This document shows positions 19,855 to 31,394 of a stretch of DNA of 64,000 nucleotides, piece by piece. How positions within the stretch are numbered: the first letter of the stretch is position 1; each line of letters opens with the position of its first letter. Below the pieces are notes generated by a model. It searched no databases. It worked only from the letters and a program-made list of their open reading frames with translations, and was not told the origin of the DNA. The stretch lies in NCBI RefSeq assembly GCF_002099425.1, contig NW_018343985.1:2867501-2931500 (forward strand). The letters run 5' to 3'. The translations under genes were made by a program, and so were the position numbers. Source of the stretch: Phascolarctos cinereus (Eukaryota > Chordata > Mammalia > Diprotodontia > Phascolarctidae).

Positions 19855-21062
19855 CAAGCCTGGGTAATTGAATGAGACTCTTCTCATTCAGATCATGCCC
19901 TCTTAGAGGGGTCACTCAGATTTCCATCCTGGGCTCTCTTCTTTTTTTCCTCTATTCTATTTCACTTGGTTATCTCATCAAATCCTGTGAATTTAATTAC
20001 CATTTTATGCTGATTATTCTCAAATTTATCTGCTCTGCCCCAACCTCTCTGATGACCTCCAATCTCTCATCTCCATCTGAGTTTCAGAAATGTCAAACTG
20101 GATGTCCAGTAGACATCTTAAACTAAACATGTCCAAAATATAACACTTTTTTTTAATTATTTTCCTCTAGACTCTCCTCCCCTCCTACTTTCTCTATTAC
20201 TGTTGACAATAACATCCTCCCAGTCCTTCAGGTTCACAATTCAGGAGTTAGCCTCAGCTCCTCACTATTTCTCACTGCTCATTTGCAATCTCTTGCCAAT
20301 ACCTAACGATTTTACATCTGCAGTATCTCTTGAATATGTCCCCCCTTTCTCTCCTCTGATACTACTCCCACTCTACTTCAGGCAGGCCCTCATCACCTCA
20401 TTCCTGTAATATTGCAATAGCCTGCTGATGACTTTGCCAGCCTCAAGTTTCTCCCCCTCCAATCCATTCTCCAGTGAGCCACAAAAAAGTTTTTTTTTTC
20501 CCCTAAAGCACACATTTGAACATGTTATCCCTCTAGTCAATAAATTCCAGTGGCTCCCTATTACCTCCAAGATCAAATACAAAATGTTCTGGTTGGTGTT
20601 CAAAGTCCTTCATAAACTATTGCCCTCCTACTTTTCCACTCTTCTTACACCTTACTTCCTGTCATGTATTCTTTGACCTAGAGACACTGGTGTCTTGGCT
20701 GTTCCACTAATAAGACACTCTGTCTCTCAGCTCTGGGCATTTTCTCTGGCCATCCCTCATGCCTAGAATGCTCTCCTTCCTAACTCAGCCTACCAGCTTC
20801 TTTTAGTTTTTAACTAAAATCCCATATTTTACTGAGAACCTTTCTCAACTCCTCTTAGTTCTAGTGCCCTACCTCCATTGATTAGTTCCTATTTATCCTC
20901 TACATAGCTTGCTTTGTATGTATTGTTTGTATTTTCTCAATGCCATTAGATTGTAAGCTCCCTGAGGGAAGGTACTATCTTTTATTTCTTTTTCATATGT
21001 CCAGTGTTTAGCACAGTCCCTGATATGTAGCAGGTGCTTAATAAATGGTGATTGATTGATAG
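19855..21062 (+). mobile_element. L2 LINE, 1.2-kb 3' portion
   Basis: The longest L2 relic of the window. It covers reverse-transcriptase-domain DNA ('gggctctcttctttttttcc', 'aattaccattttatgctgat', the region of the YADD motif), the downstream ORF2 ('atgtccagtagacatcttaa', 'tgaatatgtccccccttt', 'tattgcaatagcctgctgat', 'ccagtggctccctattacct', 'gcctagaatgctctccttcc') and the 3' end ('agattgtaagctccctgagg', 'aggtgcttaataaatggtga') with terminal TGAT repeats. Frames are broken throughout. Confidence 0.9.
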
Positions 21063-21608
21063 AGAGAATTATCCAATACCCCATGATTAACTGATGAGCA
21101 GGTTTTGTGGAAACTTGGGAGAAAAGAGATCTCTTTTTTTTTTGGGGGGGGGTGGAAGGGACTTCTGATTTTGATAGAGGATGCACATAGTTCCAGGTCT
21201 CTTCAGATAGAAGGCCCTAGAAGTAAAGAAAGATTTCATATACAAACTGACATGTAGATTTCTCTTCATAAGTTTTCCAGCTTGTTACACTAGAAACTTT
21301 CAGGAATTTCTACTTGGGGGAGATGAGGATTCTCAATTGAACTGAGATATCTTGATCCCAATAGGAGGGGTCATTCTCTGTCAATATTATCTACTGTATT
21401 CTAATCTATATAAATTCTCTGACTTCAGTTTGCTGTCCGATTGGATAAAGAAGTTATATTCACTATTCACTATTGTGATGGTCTTCAAGTAACTAGTATT
21501 TGGAAGGAAAGGAGTCAAGTTGGGGACACTCTTTCTCCATTAAGGGGTATTAATCAGGAATCTTGAAACTAAAATCCATTTCCCTTCAACTAACAATATT
21601 TAAAGGGC
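21063..21608. other. Unassigned sequence
   Basis: No recognised repeat or gene apart from a T- and G-run at 21131-21152. Confidence 0.4.
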
Positions 21609-21619
21609 AGAGATAGATG

Positions 21620-21658
<39 letters not shown>

Positions 21659-21835
21659 TTAGATGTATACAGGTATAGCTATGTGTATCTAAATCTGTAT
21701 TTGACATATATAGGTATACCTGTCTCTAGCTAAATCTTTCTATTTAATTGAAGGTATATCTATATTTAGCTATTAAATATAGGTATACCTATATCTAGCT
21801 AAATTTCCCTATCTATCTGTCTATCAAATTCCATT
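21609..21835 (+). repeat. (GATA)n followed by a degenerate 'GGTATACCT' minisatellite
   Basis: A GATA array at 21612-21657 grades into irregular units built on the palindrome AGGTATACCT and 'atctagctaaat', present about three times to 21805, then TATC units. Confidence 0.75.
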
Positions 21836-22794
21836 CTGATAGTCCCTTTCTGAAGAGAGTAGAACAGCCACCAGTATGGCCCCAATCTCCTACTCTACTT
21901 AAAATAGCAATTAAAATCTCTTTTGGTGAGAGACGTATGTGGGATCCCAGGGACAGCTGTTTATGCTTCCCTGTGAGTCACATTTAAACAAACCCGTGTG
22001 CGCTTACACATAACCTACATAAACACACATAGAGACATAAAATTACGTGTAATTTTAAAAATATAACACAACAATACTCAGGCTGTCATCTTCATAGTTC
22101 CACCTTTTATTGCTATAGGAAAGGCCATTAAGTAATGTCAATTTCATGCAGTGCTTCCAATCTCATGAAAAGTTTCCAATCATCACAGTCATGTCAAATT
22201 ATAAAGGTTTCAAATAGACTAAGGAAGCCCTTCTAACTTCTTTAAAGTGAAACCTTTTTCCAAATACAGCAGAACAGTAGGTTCTGAGCCTCACAGAGAG
22301 GACCATTTATATTCATTAAGAACCTTCTGAGTAGTACATGTAATGTGTAAAGTAGGTCACATGTGAAACGTAGAGCTGTAAAAGTTGCTTGTTCTGTAGA
22401 AATAACCATTTTAAAGGGCTTCCTTATTGTTACTGTGAACTAAGGAGGTCTTTACAGAAGCAGGTACAAATCCCTTAGGCTATATTTTTGATGATAAAAC
22501 AACTAAGCAATAGATTGAGAAACACTATCAAACATCAGATAAATTCAGGTTTGGGCCACTGTATGCCTCCAACAACTCCATAATTGCCTGGATTTCATTC
22601 TTTTCAACCCGTTGTACTGGTATCAGAAAAGATGTCAAGTAGATGAGCATCTTTATTCCCCACCCACCCACCTACTTCATCACTAAGTTAATCGCAGGCA
22701 ACAAAATTCAATAAAAAATGTCAACTAACACAATATAAGCACAGAAGTTACTAGGGACAATTAAAAGAATACAACATAATGCAATGTAACTGAG
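21836..22794. other. Unassigned repeat-poor block
   Basis: Nearly 1 kb with no recognised repeat or gene. Parts could be conserved non-coding sequence, but I see no specific motif cluster. Confidence 0.35.
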
Positions 22795-23020
22795 AAAGCA
22801 TTATCTTCTGCTAGGTAGAAGGAACTAAGTTAGGAGGTCCTGAGAATACAATGACAAAGTAGTTTTTGTTCTTCCTTACATTCTACTGAGGGTGAGAGGA
22901 TAGGAAATGTACACAAATAAAAATTATGAAGTATATATGAAGTAGCATTTAGTAATTTTAAGAGGGAAGAGTGCTAAAATGGAGGAGAGGTGTAGAATCA
23001 GGAAAGGCCTGTGTAGATAG
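22795..23020 (-). mobile_element. L2 LINE 3' region, antisense
   Basis: 'ggtcctgagaatacaatgac', 'tccttacattctactgaggg', 'agtgctaaaatggaggagag', 'aatcaggaaaggcctgtgta' match antisense L2 in order. Confidence 0.65.
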
Positions 23021-23094
23021 TTGCACATTTTTAATAAAATGAAAATATGTACATGCACATTTCTACCACCACAAATTCATAGACCCTACTATGA

Positions 23095-23240
23095 ATAACC
23101 CTAGACCTAAAAGAGATTCAGGCCATCTAGTCTCAGTGACTCATTTTACGAATAAGGTAACGGAGCACTAGAGACATTAAGTGACCTACCCAAGGTTACA
23201 TGGATGTTAAATAGCAGAGCCATTAATTCAGGCTGTAAGT
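23095..23240 (-). mobile_element. MIR-class SINE, antisense
   Basis: 'aagagattcaggccatctag', 'cattttacgaataaggtaac', 'agtgacctacccaaggttac', 'aaatagcagagccattaatt' follow the antisense MIR/MIR3 core. Confidence 0.75.
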
Positions 23241-23275
23241 TTAATACTTTTTGTCCTTTCCTTGACTGACCCTAT

Positions 23276-23330
23276 CATGCATCAACAAAAATTCATTAAG
23301 TGCATGCTCCATGTCATTCTGGGGGAGCGC
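23276..23330 (-). mobile_element. L2 3'-terminal stub, antisense
   Basis: 'tcaacaaaaattcattaagt' and 'gcatgctccatgtcattctg' resemble the first 55 bp of an antisense L2 end. Confidence 0.5.
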
Positions 23331-23395
23331 CTTCAAATCTAAATTATGATAATGCTATAAATTACATGTACAAAAATATTTTGTAAGGTTTTAAA

Positions 23396-23516
23396 TGCTC
23401 TCCACTTCTCCGACTCCTCCTACTCTTTTTCTCTCCTACTATTTTTTCCAACTCTCCTCTCTTTTTTTCTCTCTGTTTTGTTACTTTCTTTCATCGTTCT
23501 CCCTTTGCACCCTCCA
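23396..23516 (+). repeat. Pyrimidine-rich low-complexity tract
   Basis: About 120 bp of mostly C and T (CTCC, CTTTTT, TCTCTC units) without a fixed period. Confidence 0.75.
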
Positions 23517-23624
23517 TATGACAGAGAAATAGGTAAGATAGAGCTAAGGGGAAAAAAGAAAACTTAGACATCTTTTAGTCTAAAACTCTGCAATTTGAAA
23601 ACATGGAAACAGAGGTAAAGAAAA

Positions 23625-23815
23625 AGCTAATACAGTGAAAAGGGTATTGGCCCTGGAGTCAGAGGACCTGGGTTCAAATCCTGAATCTCTACTGATTAAC
23701 TGGGAATTCTGGGTAATGTCTTTGAGCATCAGTTCCCTCATCCATAAAATAATAGAATTGCGCCAGGTGGCCCCTGAAGTAACTTCCAATTCGAAAGCTG
23801 TAAGCCTTATGAAGG
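23625..23815 (+). mobile_element. MIR-class SINE
   Basis: 'ggtattggccctggagtcag', 'gacctgggttcaaatcctga', 'atcagttccctcatccataa', 'aatgatagaattgcgccag'-like sequence: a near full-length sense MIR-type copy including box-B-like GGTTCAAATCC. Confidence 0.8.
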
Positions 23816-24087
23816 TGGGCAATGTTCAAAGCAGCACAGATAGTGATGGAGCTGGATCACCACGTGGGCTCCCCCACCTCCCCTGACTTCTGGGCTGATG
23901 CCATTTCATCTGCACTGCATTGACCTAGATCATCATTTTCCCAGGGCAAAGAGAACCTCCCTGAGTCTTTTTTTCATTTCTCTCACCTTGTTGGAGAAGA
24001 GCAGGTGGATATGCTTTAGGAATTATTTCAATTTTATTTCCTTTACTTTTGGAAGTTTTCTCTGGGTTACTTGCTTTGCACATTGTT
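23816..24087. other. Unassigned sequence
   Basis: No recognised feature. Confidence 0.4.
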
Positions 24088-24340
24088 GGGGCAGCTAGGT
24101 GGTACCGCGATGTACAAAGTACCAGGCCTGGAGTCAAGAAGACTCATCTCCATTAATTAAAATCTGGTCTCAGACACTTACTGGTGACCCTGGACAAGTC
24201 ACTTAATCCTCTGAGGCATACTCAGTTTCCTCATCTATAAAATGAGAGAAGGAAATGGCAAACCACTGCAGTATCTTTGCCAAGAAAACCTCAGATGGGG
24301 TCACGAAGAGTCAGACACAACTGAAAAATGGCTAAACAGT
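24088..24340 (+). mobile_element. RTE-tailed tRNA-derived SINE
   Basis: Head 'ggggcagctaggtggtaccg', 'cctggagtcaagaagactca', 'gacaagtcacttaatcctct', 'agaaggaaatggcaaaccac', RTE-like tail 'ggtcacgaagagtcagacac' and 'aactgaaaaatggctaaac'. The A-box/B-box region is moderately decayed. Confidence 0.92.
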
Positions 24341-24399
24341 ACTGACACTGTTAAATGGAATCACTACGTTGGTTAAGTTAGAGTTTGGAGTGTTGCTGC

Positions 24400-25380
24400 C
24401 TAGGTTTGTTGTTGTTGTTTTGATTTGATTTTGTTTTTCCTAGAAAAGCTCTGTGCATTCTTTACATTGGCGCTTTGTTTCAGTTTTTTTGTTTGTTTAT
24501 TTGTTTTTCTTTTTTGTTTGTATAAGTTCTGGACAGTTTTGTTATTTGCGCAGTACAGTTTTCAGTTCTTTTGACATGTTCTTCTCGGAACTCTATTATC
24601 CTTACATTTTCTCTATACATACTGTCTTTAAGTTCACTACATTTTGCTTGTATAGAGATGATGTTTTCTTTTAATACTATATTTTTTTCTTTACTTTTCT
24701 TCAGATTGTCCTTTGCATCTGTGGACTTGCTTTCCCAGTGAGTTGTTCTTTTGTTTCATTGGTGAGGTTTGCCACCACAGATTCAAGTTTTTTCTAATCT
24801 ACCAATTACTTTGGCTATGTAAGCCATAAATTCTGCTTTTATACTTCTTTGTTTCCTCTTTTAAACCATTAGGGAAACTTTTACTACAGTTACACAGTCA
24901 CTTAGGAACCCATAGTATTCTCTCCTTCATCAAGTGTTTATTCATTTTCCTTTATGTTGCAATATGTATTAATAGATGTCTAGATTAATTTAGATGATCT
25001 AGAGGCCTTATTCCCTTTGGTTATTAGTATATTTCGGGTTGGTTTATCTCCTGGTGCTCAAAATCTTTAACTGAGTTTTCTTCCTTTTGAAATCTTTGGT
25101 AATTTCAATCTCTCCCTGTTCCTCCCCTCTTATTCCTCTATCAATCATTCTTTGACTCTTTTCCTTTTAATGGAAAGTTCCTAGGAGCTACACCTCAAAG
25201 CTATCTCAGCCTCCTCCCACCCTGGGTAATTCACAGTTTCCTAGACTTAATATCTGCCCCAAGTGACTCCTGGGAATACAGAAGTGGGCATAACTGAATG
25301 CTTTTTATTATATTGGCCTTGCCTACCCATGAAAAATTAATATTTATGTAATTATTTATATCTGATTTAAATTGCAGGGA
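24400..25380 (-). mobile_element. T-rich block, possible antisense L1 5'/ORF1 relic
   Basis: A long T-rich plus strand, hence A-rich on the minus, with few other signatures. This composition is typical of antisense L1 ORF1 coiled-coil DNA, and L1 3' ends lie immediately downstream on the other strand. No domain can be read, so the call is tentative. Confidence 0.25.
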
Positions 25381-25382
25381 TG

Positions 25383-25890
25383 ATCAACTGGACAATGGAT
25401 GAACAAGCTGTGGTATAAGATTATGATTGAAAATTATTGTGCTATAAGAAATGATAAGTAGGATGATTTCAGAAAAACCTGGAAAGACTTACGTGAACTG
25501 ATACAAAGTGAAATGAGAAGGACCAGGAGAACATTATACACAGTAGCATCAATATTGTATGGTAAAGACTTGCAAATGACTTAATTATTCTCAGCAATCC
25601 AAGATGATTCTGAAGGACTCCATGATCAAGCATGCTATCATCCTTCAAAGAAAGAATTGATACTGTCTGAATACAGACTGAAGCATGCTCTTTTTCGCTT
25701 TATTTTTTTCTTTCATTCTTTTTTTTTTAATTTGAGTCTTCTTGTACAAAATTACTAATATGGAAATGTTTTGCATAAATATATATGAATAACCTATAAG
25801 ATTGTTTACTGTCTCACAGAGGAAGGGAGGCAGGAACACAGACAAGGAGAGGATTTGAACTCAATTTTTTTTTTAAGTTTTAAAAAATGT
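25383..25890 (+). mobile_element. 5'-truncated L1: ORF2 end and 3' UTR
   Basis: 'ggatgaacaagctgtggtat', 'attgtgctataagaaatgat', 'cctggaaagacttacgtgaa', 'aaatgagaaggaccaggaga' match the ORF2 C-terminus of marsupial L1, followed by a 3' UTR with 'aatatggaaatgttttgcat' and an 'ggagaggatttgaactcaat' terminus. Confidence 0.85.
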
Positions 25891-25894
25891 TTTA

Positions 25895-26395
25895 AGATAA
25901 CTGGGGAAAACTAAAATATTATAAAAAACATGGTTAGACTTGCATGAAATAATAAAGTGAAATAAGCAGACCCAAGAGAACATTTTATACAGTAATAGCA
26001 ATATTGTTTTAAGAAGAACTTTGAGTGAATGAGTCATTTTGACTATTATAAACATCCAAATTAACTACAAGGGACATAGGAAGGAAGATGCTATCTGCAT
26101 CCAGAGAAAGAACTAATAAATAGAAGGATGTACAGAATGATTTTATATAGATGTAGATATAGATACATAGATATATCTAATGGTATCCATCACTAGGGCA
26201 GGGGGAGGAAGGAAAAAAAAAGAAATTTACATGATAACTTTATTATATATTTTTAAGGAATAGCAAATTGTATATAATAGATTTGTGGTTTCATGTGCAA
26301 TTATCTTTTTATTATTATACTGTGTTATGAAAATGCTTGTTTTATTGTATAAATTAAAAATTAATAAGTAAAAATGAAAAACAAATGAACAAACT
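25895..26395 (+). mobile_element. Second 5'-truncated L1 3' end, in tandem
   Basis: It repeats the homologous segment of the preceding element ('gtgaaataagcagacccaag', 'agaacattttatacagtaat') with different sequence, then ends in a distinct terminus 'ttatgaaaatgcttgtttta' and 'aaattaaaaattaataagta'. It is a separate L1 subfamily inserted next to or into the A-rich tail of the first. Confidence 0.75.
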
Positions 26396-26928
26396 AAATG
26401 CTTGTCCCCTCTTTTTTTGGGAGGCCTTGTAGAGCTACACATATACCTGGTAGTTTGCCCCAATTACCTCTTTTCCAGCAAACTTCTGGCCTTCCATAAC
26501 TCATAGAGTAAGGAAAGTAGGCAGAGTAAAGAAGGGTGATGATGGTGGGGTGAGGGGAATTTCAGGTCTGTTGGAAGCCTACCTTTTGCAGCCCTACTAC
26601 CACAGTGTGGTTGATGAGGCAGAAGGGTGCTAAGTGAGCATATTGGTGATTAGGGATGCACTTTCTCTGCTGTTGTTTCATTGGATTATGTTTCCTTGTT
26701 AGATTTCTTGGTGACCTAGACTCACTGAAACAGATGAATTTCTTTAATGTTTTACATGTAATTCCCACTTTGGAGAGCTCTGGTTTAAGATCAGAAAAGT
26801 ATCTCTTCCTTAATCTTGTTGTTTACATGACAGCTTGGGTAGCCATACTTAGGAAATGCTTGGGGTGAGTTGTTACATAGCCAGAAATTAATAAATAATT
26901 TTTAAAAGTCATTAAAATTTAAAATTTA
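26396..26928. other. Unassigned sequence
   Basis: No recognised repeat or gene. Somewhat higher GC than the flanks. Confidence 0.4.
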
Positions 26929-27080
26929 GGGGCAGCTAAGTGGCTCAGTGGATAGAGCGCTGGCCCTGAAGTCAGGAAGACCTGAGTTCAAATCCAGCCT
27001 CAGACCAAACACTTGACACTTACTAGCTATGTGACCTTGGGCAAGTCACTTAACCCCAGTTGCCTAAAAATCTAAAAAAA
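26929..27080 (+). mobile_element. tRNA-derived SINE with poly-A tail (WSINE1-like)
   Basis: A well-preserved copy: 'ggggcagctaagtggctcag', 'tggatagagcgctggccctg', 'gagttcaaatccagcctcag', 'gggcaagtcacttaacccca', 'gttgcctaaaaa' and an A-rich tail. The flanks are 'aaaatttaaaattta'-like on both sides, a probable TSD in simple AT DNA. Confidence 0.95.
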
Positions 27081-27490
27081 AAAATTTTAATTTAAAAAAT
27101 AATAAATTTTAAAAAAAGAACAGGTAGATGGGGCATTCAAAAGAACAGACAAACAAAAAGGTTAGAATTTCATCAAATAAGCCTGAATATTTTAGAATCA
27201 TTATACTTTAAAACTGAAGTTTTAGTTTAAAAATGTATATTAATTACATATTTTGGCATACATTTAAAGATAATGGTATATACTCTTTAGAAATGTTGTA
27301 TAATTCACAAAACACTATAATATGATCTTAATTTTTTAATGTGTACCAGGAAATGTATTCCTTTTCCCCAAGGCCAGAGGGAACCCAATAGCCTTGCCCA
27401 ATTCCCATTTTTATTTTGTAAATGTTTTCATCAGCAGTTAACCATTTGGAAACGCAACATCTTTCAAAAGTTTAAAATATATATACAAAC
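27081..27490. other. Unassigned AT-rich sequence
   Basis: No feature recognised. Confidence 0.4.
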
Positions 27491-27665
27491 AAATAATGAG
27501 TTTGTTGTCAGAGAACCTTGATTCCATTCTTGGCTCTCCCACTTACTATCCATGTGACCTTCGGCAAGTTACTTATCTCCTCTTGGCCTCAGTTTCTTAA
27601 TCTATAAAAGTGAAGGTTTTGCCTGAATGATTTCTACGATCCCTTCCCACTCTAAATCTATAATC
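27491..27665 (+). mobile_element. MIR-class SINE
   Basis: 'cttggctctcccacttacta', 'gtgaccttcggcaagttact', 'ctcagtttcttaatctataa', 'gatcccttcccactctaaat' are a sense MIR lacking its first part. Confidence 0.85.
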
Positions 27666-27713
27666 CCGTGAACACGTGGATAGGGGCAAACATCACCACA
27701 GAGAAATAAATCT

Positions 27714-27750
27714 TTTTTTTGTTGTTGTTGGTGGTGGTGGTGGTGGTGAA
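27714..27750 (+). repeat. T-run, (GTT)n and (GGT)n
   Basis: T-run followed by GTT and GGT triplets. Confidence 0.9.
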
Positions 27751-28192
27751 AAGGAAAGGGCAGTAGAAGCAGGCTGGAAGGAGAGAGAATGATTTACAAA
27801 GAGAAGGAATTGTAATATATGTTTTTGTGTATACTTAAGCTTGTATAACAGAGTTTGCTATTGTTGTTGTTTTTCCTTTTTAGTGAAAGACACCATCCAG
27901 GTGCCTAAGCAGTTTACTTCCTAATAAAGCAGAGAGAAACACATTTGTCTCAGGGTTACCTCCAAGGGCTGTCAACAGAATGATTTTTTTTAATTAATGT
28001 ATTTATTTTTAGTTTTCAACGTTCACTTTTATAAGATTTTGATTTCTAAATTCCTCCCTACTCTCCTCCTCCCTCCCCAAGACAGCATGAAATCTGATAT
28101 AGGCTATACATGCAGAATCATATTAAATATATTTCCACATTAGCCATGTTGTGAAAGAAGAATCAGTACAAAAGGGGAAAACCATGAGAAAG

Positions 28193-28195
28193 AAG

Positions 28196-28272
<77 letters not shown>
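28193..28272 (+). repeat. (GA)n microsatellite inside antisense L1
   Basis: Nearly pure GA repeat of about 80 bp with one GGA interruption near 28218. Confidence 0.95.
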
Positions 28273-28275
<3 letters not shown>

Positions 28276-28364
28276 GTATGCTTTGAGCTGCATTTAGACC
28301 CCATGGTTCTTTCCTGGATATGGATAGCATTTTCCTTCATGAATCTTTTAGAATCGATTTAGAT

Positions 28365-28523
28365 CAGGGTTGGGGAAGCTGCCACCTTGAGGCCACATGT
28401 GGCCCTCTAGATCCTCAAGTGTGGCCCTTTGACTGAATCCAAACTTCACAGAGCAATTGAAGTTTGGATCCAGTTAAAGGACCACACTTGAGGACCTAGA
28501 GGGCCACAGGTTCCCAACCCCTG
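28365..28523 (+). mobile_element. hAT miniature element (MITE), copy 1
   Basis: The 159-bp element begins 'cagggttggggaagctg' and ends 'caggttcccaacccctg', forming terminal inverted repeats, and its halves pair extensively ('gaggccacatgtggccctct', 'tcctcaagtgtggccctttg' against 'aaaggaccacacttgagga'). Flanking 8-mers ATTTAGAT and ACTTAAAA agree at 5 of 8 sites. No coding capacity. It inserted into the antisense L1. Confidence 0.88.
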
Positions 28524-28885
28524 ACTTAAAACATTGCATTGCTGAGAAGAGCTAAGTCTATCAAGGTCAGTCATTGCACAGTGTTGCTATTATTATGCAT
28601 AATGTTCTCCTGGTTCTGCTCAGTTCACTCAGCATCAGTTCATGCAAGTCTTTCCAGGTTTGTTTGGGTTTTTTTGTCTGAAATCTGCCCACTCATCATT
28701 TCTTATTGAAAAATAGTATCCCATTACATTCATATACCACAACTTGTTCAGCATTTCCCAACTGATGGGCATCCCCTCAACTTCCAATTCATTGCCACCA
28801 AAAAAAAAAAAGCTGCTATAAATATTGTTGTATATGTGGGTCCTTTTCCCCATTTTTATGACTGCTTCGGGATCAGAATGATCTT

Positions 28886-29499
28886 TTTCATGATGTTAAG
28901 TCTGTGACCTCTTGAATCATTAAACCCACTCCCAACTTCCTTCAATACTACACTTTGTTTTATGTTTGAATATATATATATCCAATATTCTGGCCACTCA
29001 TGTCAACCAAACATCAGCAAAAATAAAGAAGCCATTCTTGGAAATGGGTTCTGAGAAAAAAAAAATTATTCTGCTCTCTTCCCTGCTAAATTCTTCCTGC
29101 ATTCCAGGCTGAGGACAACCATCTTTCAAACTAGGGCAAAGCATTAGACTAAACAGATTGGCCCACCTTGCAAATCTTGCCTGGAGCTAACTAAAACTGT
29201 CATTTAAGAGTGTGTTGTCAAAGGGATTGCCTGTTCAGATGTTGGCTACCCCATGAAGTAAAATGTATGTTACATCAACGTGAAAGTCCAAAAATAATTT
29301 TAAAGGGCAAGAAAGTAAGAACTTTGCAGCTATAAAGATGCTCCCAAAAGGTCATTATTGGTGAAAACACTGAGATTACTATTTCTCACTTAAGTAGCAT
29401 AGAACATTGATGTATTCTCTGACACAGCCCAATAACTCTGATCTTTTACCCCATCAGCATTCATAGTGATGATAACAAATAGTGAATTCCTAAACACAG
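28886..29499. other. Repeat-free block, possible conserved non-coding element
   Basis: From about 29090 to 29480 the DNA is complex and free of repeat signatures, with balanced composition. No frame is coding. Placed between two antisense L1 relics. Confidence 0.35.
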
Positions 29500-30400
29500 A
29501 GTGCAAGTATATTTATTTTTAATTTTTTCAAAGAAAATCTGCCTTCTTTATATCCTACTTCCTTTACCCACTTTTGTCCCCATTAAAAAAGAAAAAAAAA
29601 AGAAAGAAAAAGACAAAACTCATGGAACAGTCAGGGAAATCAAATTCTCCCCTTTGGCCATGTCCAAAAAGAAAATTTCTCAATCTTCACTCTGAGTCTG
29701 TCATCTCTCTGGTAGGAGGTAAGTGGTGTGTTTCACCACAATCCCTCCTAAATGATGATTAGTCATATAATTTGTCAGATTTCCAGTCTTTCAAAATTGT
29801 TTGTCTTAACAATGATTCTACTTACGCATTAATTTTATTCTTATATTAATTAATTCCCTTGGTTCTGCTCACTTCACTCTTCATTTGTCCACACAAACTT
29901 TCTTAGATTTCTCTAAAATTGTCCCTTTCATCATTTTTATAGCATAATAATATGCCTTCAATTCCACATACTATTTCCCAATTGTTGGGTATCTCCTTAT
30001 TTTCCAAATAGTTATCACCGCAAAAAGAGTTGTTATAATATAAGTCGTTTTTTTTATCTCTTTGGCATATATACCTAATATTAGTATCACTGGTTGGAAG
30101 GGAAGATCTTGTTTAATAATTTGGGGGTGGGTGTTATAATTCCAAATTGCCTTCAAGAATGACTAGTCTAGTTCACAGTTTCATCATCAGTACATTAATG
30201 TACCTGTTTTTCCACATCCCTTCCAGCATTTCTTATTTTGCCTTTTTTTTTTTGCCAACATTGAATTGTCAATTTGATTAGTGTAAGATGGGACTTCAGA
30301 GTTATTTTAATTTGCATTTCTCTAATTAGTGACTCAGATATTTTTATATGACTATTGATAACTTAGATTCCTTCTTTCAAGAAGTATGTATTCATTTGTA
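29500..30400 (-). mobile_element. L1 3' portion, antisense (older)
   Basis: Plus-strand landmarks of antisense L1: 'cttggttctgctcacttcac', 'tcccaattgttgggtatctc', 'ccaaattgccttcaagaatg', 'ttccagcatttcttattttg', 'taatttgcatttctctaatt'. The minus strand near 29971-30030 gives TIWKIRRYPTIGK, the ORF2 C-terminal segment. About 0.9 kb of ORF2 end plus 3' UTR, with many disruptions. Confidence 0.8.
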
Positions 30401-31394
30401 TGCAAGTATTTAGGTAGAGTGGGTATTGCCAATATACTTGAAAGCAATGAAGATTATCCATTCGAATATATTCAATAACTGAATGGTGCTCTGTACATCT
30501 ATTAAACAAAAGTCCACATGAACACTAACTAGAAAAATGTGTTCAAATTTGAGAGGGTTAAAGCCAGAAGTTAAAATCTCAGCTCTGACATAACTTACTT
30601 CTATGTGATGGCAGCTGAATCATGAACTGTAAAATTGTGTCTGGCTGATTGATGAAGACTCATTTCTACAGCAGTGCAGAATGACATAGATGGAGTAATA
30701 TGAATCCTGCCCTCCCTCCCTAAATGCCATTATGACAAGCTCAGGAGAACTGGATGGACCGAAATGTACAATCTCATTTAAAATATGCTCACATGGTTAA
30801 TATCCAGCTCCATACTGTCTCTATTTTATGTGAAAATAACTAAACTTTAGAAACCCTTTCTATGTGGTCTGGGTACTGGCAATAATCCATTGATTTTTTA
30901 ATGTATACATTTTGTTGCATCTGGTTGATTAAATACAAGACCCAATTGTCAGTTTGACTCATTCTGTGAATGGCCTGGCCAGTTGCATGCAGATATAGCA
31001 TCTGTCTTGTACATTATACAAATGTGATACCTTCCTTCTCCAAAAAGATACACTAGCGAGACGATTATTTCAACAAGCAAACGACTTTTTAGAAATGTTT
31101 CATTAGAATTTCAGTTAAGGGTTCTGATAGATAAGAATGGAACAAGTAAAAATAAAGTTAAAAAAATAGAAATATACCCAACTATTCATCAGAAGTTAAA
31201 TTTTCTATATAAATTAGTGATTTCTTTTCTTACTCACTAAACAATGTTAAGAATTATGAAAACATAAATTTAAATTTTTTTTTCCTTTGGATCATTTATT
31301 CCTTGTCCAAATTTTCCTAAGCAGAAAAAGCAACCTAAAGAAATTAGCATTTTAACAACTTATTTTCACTTGGCAGGAAATGAATTATTTCTCA
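30401..31394. other. Repeat-free block, possible conserved non-coding element
   Basis: The part 30560-31060 is especially complex and balanced, with motifs such as 'gttgcatctggttgattaaa', 'gtgaatggcctggccagttg' and CAGCTG E-boxes ('atggcagctgaatcatgaac'). No coding frame and no repeat signature. Regulatory function is inference. Confidence 0.4.

Larger units (their letters stand above)
27985..28885 (-). mobile_element. L1 3' portion, antisense, with GA tract and hAT insertion
   Basis: Minus-strand order is 'gggcatccctcaactt'-type ORF2 C-terminus near 28740-28860 (on plus 'ccaactgatgggcatcccct', 'ccaacttccaattcattgcc'), 'ttctgctcagttcactcagc', then 3' UTR to the terminus near 28000. The continuity of L1 on both sides of 28365-28523 proves the hAT element is nested. 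5'-truncated and dead. Confidence 0.85.

Noticed and set aside
26929-27060. Functional tRNA gene from the box-A/box-B-like head
   Set aside because: It is the tRNA-derived head of a SINE with poly-A tail and TSD-like flanks; no cloverleaf with acceptor stem was found.
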